Assembly: GCF_963675165.1 (NCBI RefSeq)
Contig: NC_087379.1
Span: 558,001-622,000 of the forward strand
Length of the DNA stretch: 64,000 nucleotides
Source: Halichondria panicea
Lineage: Eukaryota; Porifera; Demospongiae; Suberitida; Halichondriidae
Direction: 5' to 3'
Shown here: positions 10,974 through 20,576 of the stretch, piece by piece
Layout of the letters: each line of letters starts with the position of its first letter
Position numbering within the stretch: position 1 is the first letter of the stretch
Position numbers and translations under genes: made by a program
The notes under the pieces: model-generated
The model's database searches: none
What the model was told of the DNA's origin: nothing
The model's input: only the letters and a program-made list of their open reading frames with translations

Positions 10974-13177
10974 ATGGCGAAAACTAGAAGTATTAATGCC
11001 CATTATGGTGTCTTGTTTGGTGGAGTGAAATGGAACAGCTCTCCCGTTACCTTCCATTGGAAAAAGGGAGAGAATGTTAAGCTAACAGAGTGGAGCACAG
11101 TAGCCACTAGAAATGAGAGCTACGGCTATGATATAGTGTTCACCAGTGAGCCAATGATTGCCGGGGAGATGCTCAAGGTCACTATGACAAAGAAGGATAA
11201 ATATTGGCACGGGTATGATGGAATGGTGAGAGCTCATTTGGTGTGTGCAATGCTTGACTGTTCATCACAGTAAACTATAATCATAATACAATATGCATTC
11301 ACCCTGTGCATTGCTTTTACCATTATTTTATATGGAGTGAATTTATAAAGCAACGATTAGATTGATTAGAGCACAACATAACTACTCTACTAGGCTACCT
11401 AATGCAACTTTTAGCCTTGAAACCAATGTGCCTTCGAAGATCGCCTACAAGTTTCAACTATTAATCCACTGTCTCATTAGCAGTTAAAAGAGTCCATGAA
11501 AGTGTCTAGTTCGCTCAAACAGTTCATTTTTGTGTCCACACACACACACACACAAACACACACCAATCACTCTACCCCTGTTGCACACACACGGGGTAAT
11601 TATAAACTTATTCATGATAACTTTGATAGAATATTGGCTTCACTGAAGAGAACCCAGAGGACTTGACTCTGACGATGACGACACAGTTACAATATTTGGA
11701 CAGGCAAGAGGAGCACAAGCATTTACTGTGTACTAGGGCCACTTCTCTCCATTACAAGGACAAGAAACTCTGTGCTCTGGGTTTCGACACTCATGATTTT
11801 GGAGAGGGTGATTCCTTAGGAATGTTGCTGACGCTGGAGAATGAGGTCCACTGGTTTGTGAATGATGTGTGGAGAGGGTCTGTACGTGTGAACCTGTTAA
11901 CACCTATGTGGGGGGCCGTGGACGTGTATGGACGATGTAAACAAGTCAAGGCAGAGATTTGCACTGGTAAGCTAGGGTCCAGATACAACCCTGACTCAGA
12001 GAGGAGGCTAAGAGAGATGGGACTAGTACAGGATGCAAGACCGAGAATACAGTCATCGTTTGCAAGAATGCGACGAGGGATTGGATCAACTAAGTCACGA
12101 AATGATGTCACTAAAACAGTCTCAACCCCACTTGTGGAAGATAGTCAACTTCAGCAACAACTAACAAGAGCTAATGAACAGCTCACACAATCACGCTCAG
12201 ACAATCAAGAGCTCCGACGAGAGGTGGCAGAAAAAGGCGGAGAAAACACTCGACTACAACAACAACTAACAGACATGTTGAGACGATATCAACAGCTCAG
12301 AGGACAAGTGGACGTCCTCCAACGAAAAATGACCTCTCTCTCAGCCACCAATCGTAGCAGCCACCCTCAGGAGGTGGAGTTCTGGCAGGTGTCTCCAGAG
12401 GAGGTGTCTATTAGAGAGGACAAGATTCTTGGCCGAGGGGCCTGGGGCTACGTTGCCAAGGGAACCTTTAGAGGAACAACGGTGGCCGTCAAACAGGTAT
12501 ATACTGAAATCCTACGACAGACTACGGTGGATCGAATTCGTCGTGAGATTCGCACCATGGCTCAGATCCGCCACCCCAACCTTGTCCTTTTTGTTGCTGC
12601 TGTCCTCAACGAACAAACAGGTCCCATGATTGTCACCGAGCTCCTGGATACCTCTCTACGTTCTGCCTACCAGGACAATCGTGTTGGTCCCAACAAGCGA
12701 AGGATCTTTGGAGACATCTCCTCAGCTCTGGTTTATCTCCACCGACAGAGAGAACCCATCATCCACAGAGATGTGAGCTCTGCTAATGTCCTCCTTCTCT
12801 CTCTACCCAACAACAAATGGCTTGCCAAACTGTCTGACTTTGGATCAGCCAACCTAGCTCGAGATGCCACTACTCCTGGAGAAGGTGCTATCCTGTACAC
12901 TGCCCCTGAGGCATTTCCTCAATCTCCGTACTCCCCACAACCACCACCACAACAGACGACAAAGATTGATGTGTACAGTTTTGGAGTGCTTGCTTGTGAA
13001 GTGGTGACTCGAACATATCCGAAATCTGAACTGTTTGTTCGTCTGCTATGGAGTATAAAAGGTGTATGGCGGGAGCTCCACCCACTCATCACCTCCTGTG
13101 TCTCTCACTCCCCTCAGGACAGACCCTCCATGGACACTGTGCTACACCACATCAAACAATTGGACTCGGAGCCTTAG
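10974..13177 (+). CDS. NHR (neuralized-like) - coiled coil - TKL protein kinase, complete
   Basis: Predicted Ser/Thr or dual-specificity kinase of the tyrosine-kinase-like group. Two exons, 10974-11225 and 11630-13177, join in frame to 599 aa. Residues about 8-185 form a neuralized homology repeat, split by the intron: SYGYDIVFTSEPMIAGE in exon 1, then IGFTEENPEDL, VHWFVNDVWRG and MWGAVDVYG. Residues about 253-330 are Gln-rich heptads, a coiled coil. The kinase (about 345-595) has glycine loop GRGAWG, VAVKQ, HRDVSSANV, DFGSA, TAPEA and DVYSFGVL, so the ATP lysine, catalytic Asp and Mg-binding Asp are present; the usual Lys after HRD is Ser. The chosen start (MAKTRS) fits the domain edge; in-frame ATGs at 10875 and 10911 are alternatives. 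Substrate unknown. NHR domains usually bind partner proteins in E3 ligases, so a kinase partner domain is unusual. A tail of a second copy lies just upstream. Confidence 0.9.
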
Positions 13178-14753
13178 GACATTTAGTGTCATTTCTATAT
13201 ATAATCTTATTATGTATAATATGATGTGTCTATTTTCCATTGATAAAGTACTGGACCTCCAAGACTAGCGATATATAGTGACATGCATTGATAAGTATAA
13301 TTAATTAAACTGAATTATTTTTGTGTAAAATAATTGTAGTCATGAATCTTTCATGTGTCAACATAATTACAGCATGCATGTCTAGTCAATACTCTTGGAG
13401 AGTTTATAAATCACTAGCTAATCTTCGGTATGAATTAAAATTGTCATTATTATCTTCATCCCCTCCCCTTACGGGAAATTGATAATAATACAGTAGACTC
13501 TCGCTATTCCGGCTCCCTGAAGTACGGCCACCTCGATCGATATACCGGCCATTTGGCTTGGCACGGAACGCTAGCTATATCCGACTAGAAAAACATTTGC
13601 AATGTGAAAAATTGCTAGGATTGGCCAGGGGAACCACAAAAAAGCGTGGAAACAAGAAATCAGACGAGAGCATAACTCCAATCCGTTACAACGTCAATCA
13701 CATGTACTGGTAGTTTTCCCATGTTTTCCCAGCCAATATGCCACGCAATTTTTACTGGTGGAGTGATGACCAATCTCTATATATTTATTATACATCCATT
13801 TTGGAATGTGCGGGCACATAATCATGATGATTTGTGATGAATTGATGTTCCTAATACATGCAGTGTTGAGCACAGGTATACACACAGTCCATCCATGCGT
13901 AGTATCATGCACGGACCGTACTGGTGACCTGCATGGAATGATGTGGTGGATGGAAGCTGGTAGATGGATCTGGAACACTGTCTATTATTTAATATACTAT
14001 GTATTGTACATGTTCATGACGTTGTAACGGATTGGAATTATTCTCTCGTCTGATTTCTTGTTTCCACGCTTTTTTGTGGTTCCCCTGGCCAATCCTAGCA
14101 ATTTTTCACATTGCAAATGTTTTTCTAGTCGGATTCCCTTTCTTTTTCAGTACAGTTTACGTATCATGACATGCATAAGTGGAAAGTCAAGAGGCAGTAC
14201 AGAAGTTCAAGAAGAGAAGACAGGACTAATCAGATATCTTCTCTAATATCTCTGGACTAATAATTAGCTATAATTAGTAATGAGTAATATTGCTTGATAT
14301 GTTGAATTTGTGAATCAGTATTAAATGACAGCCATTAAGAGCATGATATCTAGCCAGTGCATATAGCATGCCTGTCAGAGAAAGGGAGCTAGAGCTGAAC
14401 AGTGTGAATTCGAAGAAAAGCAACACCTCAGGCTCTGGAAAAGCACGTCGCACTGCACTGATTTTAGGCACGGTTTATTAGCCACGCCTATCTATTATTA
14501 ATTGGCCACAAAGCAATTGCTGAGTCATTAAAGATGACGGAATTGTCTAGGTAAGAGAAATAGAGTCTGAGAGGTCATCTGCCTCATGGAAGCAATCGCA
14601 AATCTGAAGAAGCGCTTTTTAATCCAGGTTGTAGTCGTTTGGAAACCCTGTGCAGAATGTCCTGGAGATGGCTGTACTTGGAGCAAATGCTGGGCAAGTT
14701 ACTTACTCACTTAGGCCAATGTTAATCAATGTCTTGTTTCTGGTTACCTCCTA
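13178..14753. other. Gene-poor transposon debris downstream of the kinase
   Basis: No host coding region was recognised. At 13492 a pogo/Tigger-like terminus (cagtagactctcgctattcc) follows TA, but its partner end was not found. A long hairpin (13579-14134) follows and is listed separately. The rest is AT-rich unique-looking sequence. Confidence 0.5.
13579..14134. mobile_element. Inverted-repeat element with about 120-base arms
   Basis: The left arm (13579-13700) begins atccgactagaaaaacattt and its reverse complement is the right arm (14012-14134), with few mismatches. The interior of about 310 bases has no transposase. This is the form of a non-autonomous DNA transposon or foldback element. 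Target-site duplication was not resolved. A diverged copy of one arm lies in EEFSEC intron 2 (39700-39775). Confidence 0.75.
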
Positions 14754-16043
14754 TGGGGGGTGATCAGTGCCAAAACCTCCAGTTCTTTTTATTTAGTACT
14801 AACATTATTTGCATGGTAAAGTTCTACATACAAATGACACGCTCTCTCTTATTTGCATGTGAAGTTCTACATACAAATGATACTCTCATTTGCATGGTGA
14901 AGTTCTACATACAAATGACACGCTCTCTCTTGTTTGCATGGTGATAATCTACATACAAATGATACTCTCATTTGCATAGTGAAGTTCTACATACAAATGA
15001 CACGCTCTCTCTTATTTGCATGGTGATTTTCTACATACAAATGATACTCTTCTTTGCATGGTGAAGTTCTACATACAAATGACACGCTCTCTCTTATTTG
15101 CATGGTGATTTTCTACATATAAATGATACTCTTATTTGCATGGTGAAGTTCTACATACAAATGAGAAGTTCTACATACAAATAACGCTGCATGGCAAATG
15201 ATATAAGCTTTGTTAGTTTTACAATGACACTCTCATATATATTTGCATTGACTTGAAACCACTCCCTTTTTCATCTATAAGGAAGGGCTCGGATGAAAAA
15301 GGGAAGGTTGGAATACAATTAGAACAAACCACTATATAACTGCATAATGTGTGGGTGTTTATTCAGCTTTGATCCCAGACCCCGCCAGAAATGTATTTTA
15401 TACTCGAGGCTATATAGCAACAGAAATAGTACATGCGTGAGTGGTGGCACGCAAGTTGTTAGGACGTTAACATTGTGGGAGCGTGACATTCTTCACGCAT
15501 GCCCCTATAGGACAACTGTAAATTTATAGTAGGCATATTGAAGGAGGACACAATTAACATTATAGTATAGACGGACATTTTAATTAACATATCAACTACG
15601 TGTTGGACACGCCCGCTCATGTGGCAATCCTTTTTGGTCACATAAGTGGGCGTGTCCAATAACAGAGTTAAAAAAATTACTCTCTCCCCTGAGCCTTTTC
15701 TTAGGTGAAAAGGAGTAGTTTCCAGTTCAGCAAATTAACTATGCAAATGCGAGAGTATCATTTGTATGTAGAGCTTCCCCATGTAAATGAGAGTATCATT
15801 TGTATGTAGAACTTCCCCATGCAAATGAGAGTATCATTTGTATGTAGAACTTCACCATGCAAACAAGAGAGAGCGTGTCATTTGTATGTAGAACTTCACC
15901 ATGCAAATGAGAGTATCATTTGTATGTAGAACTTCACCATGCAAATAAGAGACAGCTCGTCATTTGTATGTAGAGCTTCACTATGCAAATGATTTTAGTA
16001 CTAAATAAAAAGAGCTGGAGGTTTTGGCACTGATCACCCCCCA
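14754..16043. mobile_element. 1.3 kb TA-flanked foldback element with tandem octamer-bearing arms
   Basis: The ends are perfect inverted copies starting tggggggtgatcag, each next to TA, which suits a Tc1/mariner-type non-autonomous element. The left arm (14754-15180) and right arm (15735-16043) hold tandem units of about 40-45 bases that contain ttctacatacaaatga and tatttgcatgg. Thirteen perfect ATTTGCAT or ATGCAAAT octamers fall inside. The loop carries a second hairpin at 15602-15660. No transposase reading frame is present. Confidence 0.82.
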
Positions 16044-16081
16044 TAACCTCCCTCCTCAAATTTCACTGCCTCATCAAAAAA

Positions 16082-16282
16082 CTCATTATTATGACATCAC
16101 TCCATTATTTTCATTAGCCACACCTACTTGTGGGTGTGTCACATGATAAAATAGCATAGATTGCAGCATAGATTAGGTAAGATTTTCCTTATTTCATATT
16201 TGTGGTTTTATTGTATATCCAGTGTGGTTATTTTAATTAACAGGAAATGGGGTTTTACAGGAAGTGATGTCACAATAATGAA
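16082..16282. repeat. Small inverted-repeat element
   Basis: The sequence attattatgacatcact at the left pairs with agtgatgtcacaataatga at the right, about 200 bases apart. The interior is AT-rich with no reading frame. It adjoins the octamer-bearing foldback element. Probably a miniature inverted-repeat element, but ends are approximate. Confidence 0.45.
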
Positions 16283-16364
16283 TAATGATAACCTCCCTCC
16301 CTCACTAGTGGTAAGGTGATTTCCAAACCAGAACAAGACATTGACGAACACTGGCCTTACTTAC

Positions 16365-16525
16365 TTACTTAGAGTCAGTCAGACAAAGAGCGGTGAAACG
16401 TAGAAATAGTACAATTTTTAAAATGACAATATTCATTCACTTACTTACTTACTTAGTCAGTCAGACAAAGAGCGGTGAAACGTAGAAATAGTACAATTTT
16501 TAAAATGACAATATTCATTCATTAA
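16365..16525. repeat. Tandem duplication of an 80-base unit
   Basis: Two head-to-tail copies run from cttacttactta through gtcagacaaagagcggtgaa to caatattcattca with almost no differences. The second copy continues into a dispersed repeat (16500-16710) that recurs inverted at 25404-25622. Confidence 0.85.
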
Positions 16526-16710
16526 AATGTTCATGGATTATGAAATGAGAGATACAAAGAGAGAAAAGGCTAAATAAACTATCTGTCTAGCCAGTTTCTT
16601 GATGTGGCCTTTCCCTGCAGAGATAGAACAGTTTGAACATGAGTCAAAATAATTGAAATATTGCTAAACACGGGCAAACCCACTGCCAATCCTATGTAAA
16701 ACCTACTGGT
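16500..16710 (+). repeat. Dispersed repeat, copy 1 (inverted copy at 25404-25622)
   Basis: About 210 bases from taaaatgacaatattcattc to aaacctactggt match 25404-25622 in reverse complement with high identity. No coding capacity was seen. The second copy cuts into exon 2 of a DNAJC5 relic, so this repeat moved or was copied after that relic existed. Confidence 0.82.
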
Positions 16711-16805
16711 TCATGAACTTTGTTCTGCACAGTCAGCAAAGCCAAGTGGGCTACACGCCCACAAGCATAGTGATAAAGCCACAAGCCACCGCATGTTAGG
16801 GACAG

Positions 16806-17406
16806 AACTAGCCTCGATTCCATTAATCGGCCTTGAATCGAGGCTAACATCAGCTTAGCTCTCTATTAGTCGGGCGCCGCCCTCTACCGTTGCCCGGAAG
16901 GAGGTCGGGAATCAAGCCTATCCATAGCCTCGAATCCAGGCCGATTAAAATACGTATTTTAATCGGCCTGGTCTCGAGGCTAGCTTATCCACAGTTTTGT
17001 TCTGTTGTTGGAAATCCAACAATTCCACCAGCTCCAATCAAATTGCAGTATCTCAAGGGGATTGGTCACACCCACTCAACTGTACCACGTGTGAATTTTG
17101 GAACAAAACTGTGGATAGGCTTGATTCCCGACCTCCTTCAAGGAGGGCGGCGGCGCTCGACTAGCTCTCTATTGCGTTGTTCCAGAAGGCTTTCATACTA
17201 GTCTGAAGCCAGAAGAGGCTCTCATCTACTTCTATGACGGTTGTATAGTCAGGATGTCTTACCTTGGATCTGTACAGGCTATGGGAAGTGTATGGTGCCT
17301 CAAACTGCTACTTGCGAAGACAACCCGGCTATAGGACCATCCTAGACGTAGATGAGAGCCTCCTCTGTCTTAAAACTAGTGTTCAAGCCTTCTAGACCAA
17401 CGCAAT
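16806..17406. repeat. Cluster of palindromic repeats with AGCCTCGA ends
   Basis: Several hairpins overlap here. Short palindromes start agcctcga and end tcgaggct (16806-16850 and 16924-16983, centre aatacgtatt). A larger pair of arms (16868-16925 and 17108-17161) carries ggaggtcgggaatcaagcct. A third pair (17171-17240 and 17341-17406) carries gtagatgagagcct. The AGCCTCGA ends recur at about 17528-17637, 26787-26873, 10357 and 28181. Confidence 0.7.
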
Positions 17407-18774
17407 TAGACGGCATAAGCCACAGCTTTACAGAACTCAGTCATAGAGATAAAGTATTACGGAACATATTTTTAGTAAAGGGACTAATTTCCTGTGTAAT
17501 TTACTAAGGTTTTACTTTCGTAGTACGATAGCCTCGATTCCAAGCCGCTGAGATTCTGGGTAATTTGAAGCGCATGCGCACTATCAACCCTGCAATAGGT
17601 ACCAGGCCGTATTTTAATCGGCCTTGAATCAAGGCTAGGACAGAACATACACAGAGGGCTATATCAGACAGTATATCAATTAAAGTGTTTGTATCGAAAT
17701 TTAGTGAGTTCTATCAGTTCTCGTATTATTCTTGAAAAATAAGAGGTCACTTTGATCTTTACTGAAGTTAATGTAGGCAATCTTTTGTCTTTTTATCCTT
17801 CGTGTAGGTGCGCCTCTGGGCCCCTGCTCTCACTAATTGCATGTTCATTCATTTTTGTTGTCACATATACTTCAGTTCAGTTTTGTCTTGCCAAAGTAAA
17901 TTTAACTGAATGTAAAGTTGTTTGAAGAGTGTAGCAGATTGACACATAGATCGATACAATTGCATTACGCGAGACTAGCATGCATTCATTGGTGAGTCAA
18001 AGACCTATAATTATACCAAAACAACAACCCTACACATTGTCAATTTAATATCTGTATATACCCGTATCCTCCTAGAGGAGCCCCAATACCATCACAGATA
18101 ATCATGCTAACATGCACAGAGCAACTGTCCTATTTGCAAAAAAAATATTAACTTAAGTTAAAATCAACAAACATCCACTTATATATAATTATAGTGAAAC
18201 ATAATCAGTTATGGTGAAGGTTAAGGCATGTTATATAATTATGGCCCAACATTAACAGCATATGGGAAGAGCTGGCTGTATACAAAGTAACAGGAGCAAG
18301 GTTATAGAGATAAAGTAAGTCTTAACCCTTTAACCGTCGGATTCTTAATTAACAGTGAAGTGAAATGTTTGTAAATTCTCTATCGGGTTTCCAGAGCAAT
18401 AAAATGCCTAGCAACCATATACCAATAGAATGCCCATACAACAAGGAATAAAATGGTGCAACATGTGTTGCCATAACAACCATGGTTATTACGCTCACCT
18501 GTTTTTATCATTTTAAATGCTCGGCCAGCGGTGAGATAAAATCCAAAAATTTTTTTTTATGGATCAGCCGGTATAAAGGCTTGACTAAGCTTGATTTTCA
18601 CATCATATGAATGTAACAGTGCTAAGATATATCAATTTGAAGTACAATACGTACATGTATTACTATCGGTAAACGATCTATGAAATTTACAAGCTCACAT
18701 AAAGACTGTTCGTTACTGCTAATTCTATTTTAGCTATACTATACTTACACTACTGATATTCTAGCTATACTATA
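17407..18774. other. AT-rich stretch without recognised genes
   Basis: Contains one more AGCCTCGA palindrome (about 17528-17637) and, at about 18323, TTAA followed by ccctttaaccgtcgg, which resembles a piggyBac-type end. Nothing else was recognised. Confidence 0.4.
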
Positions 18775-19029
18775 CTACTTGCCAGAGTCACACAGTGAGC
18801 CCTCTCCTGGTCTTTCACCGTCCTGGTCCATAGCGCTAGCGTCTAGGTCCATGTCATGCATGTCCTCAGTCCCAGACAGTTCATCAGCGTCTGGCATAAA
18901 GCTGGTAGCCTTTGGGAGGTATCCTACTATCCCCTCTCCTTCATAGGCACTGTCATCACCAGAGGAGACATCGCCATTGCTGTCCTCAAGCTGTTCAAGC
19001 ACATCGGCACAAGTAAACAATCTAGCCAT
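18775..19029 (-). pseudogene. Possible piggyBac transposase N-terminal remnant
   Basis: An 84-codon frame starts MARLFTCADVLEQLEDS and is strongly acidic (GDDSAYEGEG, DMDLDASAMD). Acidic N-termini of this kind are typical of piggyBac-family transposases, and a TTAA-ccctttaacc end lies 450 bases further along in the reading direction. The catalytic DDD domain is missing, so any element is internally deleted. The matching opposite end was not found. It could instead be a small unrelated protein. Confidence 0.35.
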
Positions 19030-19365
19030 AGCTATAAACTTCGTGCAGTAAAAGATGCTAATAAAATTTTAACATAGCAACGTGGCTTGGACTAAATTGC
19101 ACGTGATTCTACAGCTCTTCCTCTATACAGGGATGTGCGTAGTTCGAGCTACTTCCTAAGTATCACAGAATTAGAATTTCGCAAAAAAAGTCACTATTAC
19201 GGGCCACGATCGTGGCCCGTGACGGAACCAGGTATATAGTGTAATTCCTACAACAATATATAATGTATGAGACAAAGAAAACAGAAAAGGAGAGCCTAGG
19301 GGACTGATGTCTCCTTCGCAAGCCCTTGTTTTTCTGTTCATTTTGTCACAATAGTTTAGACGAAT

Positions 19366-19735
19366 TCATTTGGAGGAAGAAAGAAAAGAGGAAGAGATAA
19401 AACCTATTTTAAGGCGACCCTCCAAATATGCGACCCTAGCAATTTTCTAACTCTAAAAGTAGCGACAGCTGCAAGACAATTGTTTTTTAAATATCATGTC
19501 CTAAATAGAGGTAAATGAGAGCCACACCCTAGCCTCGATTTATAGCCTATAATTATACTATCGAGGCAAGTAGACTATATTATAGGTAGAGTTACCTAGC
19601 TCAAATCAAATGCGCCTAAATATGCGACACCAGGACTATAACTGGAATTAAAAGTATCGTCTTAAATCGAGGTCTTACAGTAGCAGGCTCTCCTCAATCT
19701 CTTCCTTTTTTCTTTCTTTATTCCTCCAAATTCTC
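19366..19735. repeat. Foldback repeat with purine/pyrimidine-rich arms
   Basis: The left arm (about 19366-19400, tttggaggaagaaagaaaag) pairs with the right arm (about 19692-19735). An inner pair carries gcgacc and atgcgac boxes near 19412 and 19620. No reading frame. Likely a non-autonomous DNA element, superfamily undetermined. Confidence 0.5.
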
Positions 19736-20133
19736 CCGTACTTTTTCTTATTGTATATAGAAAAAGACTAACCGAGGCTAGCTCTAGGATACTAATTATC
19801 CGCCCACGCCTCGCCCACGCAGTGTGTTATTGCTGAGTGTAATCATAATAATTATTATTAGTGTAATCAGAGGTAATTGCTTGAGCTGCACTGCTACGTA
19901 CACATATACTCATTAGGTACCAGCTGTCCCGAATTGGCCAGGACAGTCCCAGATCAGTTAGCACCCCTGTCCCTTGTCCCGAAAAAAAATTGCTATTCAC
20001 CTCAGATATCCAAGGTTGCTGATTCTGATGGCTGGGTTAAATAAAGCTTATCAAGCCTGGAACAGCTTGGAACTACTGCTAGAATCTTCAAACAATGAAC
20101 AAAACGCAGCTTTATACACAAGAGTTATAGTTA

Positions 20134-20574
20134 GGCCACTCCAATAAAGAACTTAGTTTCCCGTCCAGAGCGCGCATGCTTTTCAGCTACCGTACGGGTG
20201 GAAAATATCGAGTGGTGTAAAATTTCATGCAATTCAGAATATTTTGCGGGTAGTAAATTTCGTGGAGTTAGGGTGTGGCACATATCTCGCATGCGCATAC
20301 GAAGCCTTCCATGGGTTCTAATTTTTGTGTTCCGCAGCCACCCATGAAAAACGCAAAATTATCAAAATTTTCATCCATTTATTGACCTTTGTACCCTTTT
20401 AATATGACATCATCAAGCCCCAAGGCCATGTAGCTGCAAGCAAAATACACTTTTTGAATGTAATAAAGTATTATAATGATATTCATAATAATGGATATAT
20501 GGTAATGAAAAGCTCGCCCTCATCAAAATCCTGAGATTTCAGGACGGGAAACTAAGTTCTTTGTTGGAGTGGCC
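20134..20574. mobile_element. PIF/Harbinger-like miniature element, interrupted target duplication
   Basis: Terminal inverted repeats of about 33 bases: ggccactccaataaagaact at the left and its complement at the right (one or two differences). The left flank is TTA (20131-20133). At the right only TT remains before another element begins at 20577; the missing A is recovered at 23189-23191 after that element and its 5-base duplication. A TTA target is typical of PIF/Harbinger. No transposase is present in 440 bases. Confidence 0.82.
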
Positions 20575-20576
20575 TT

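Noticed and set aside
14754-16043. CRISPR-like array
   Set aside because: The units are imperfect, alternate in two kinds, have no unique spacers, and form inverted arms of a TA-flanked element in a eukaryotic genome.
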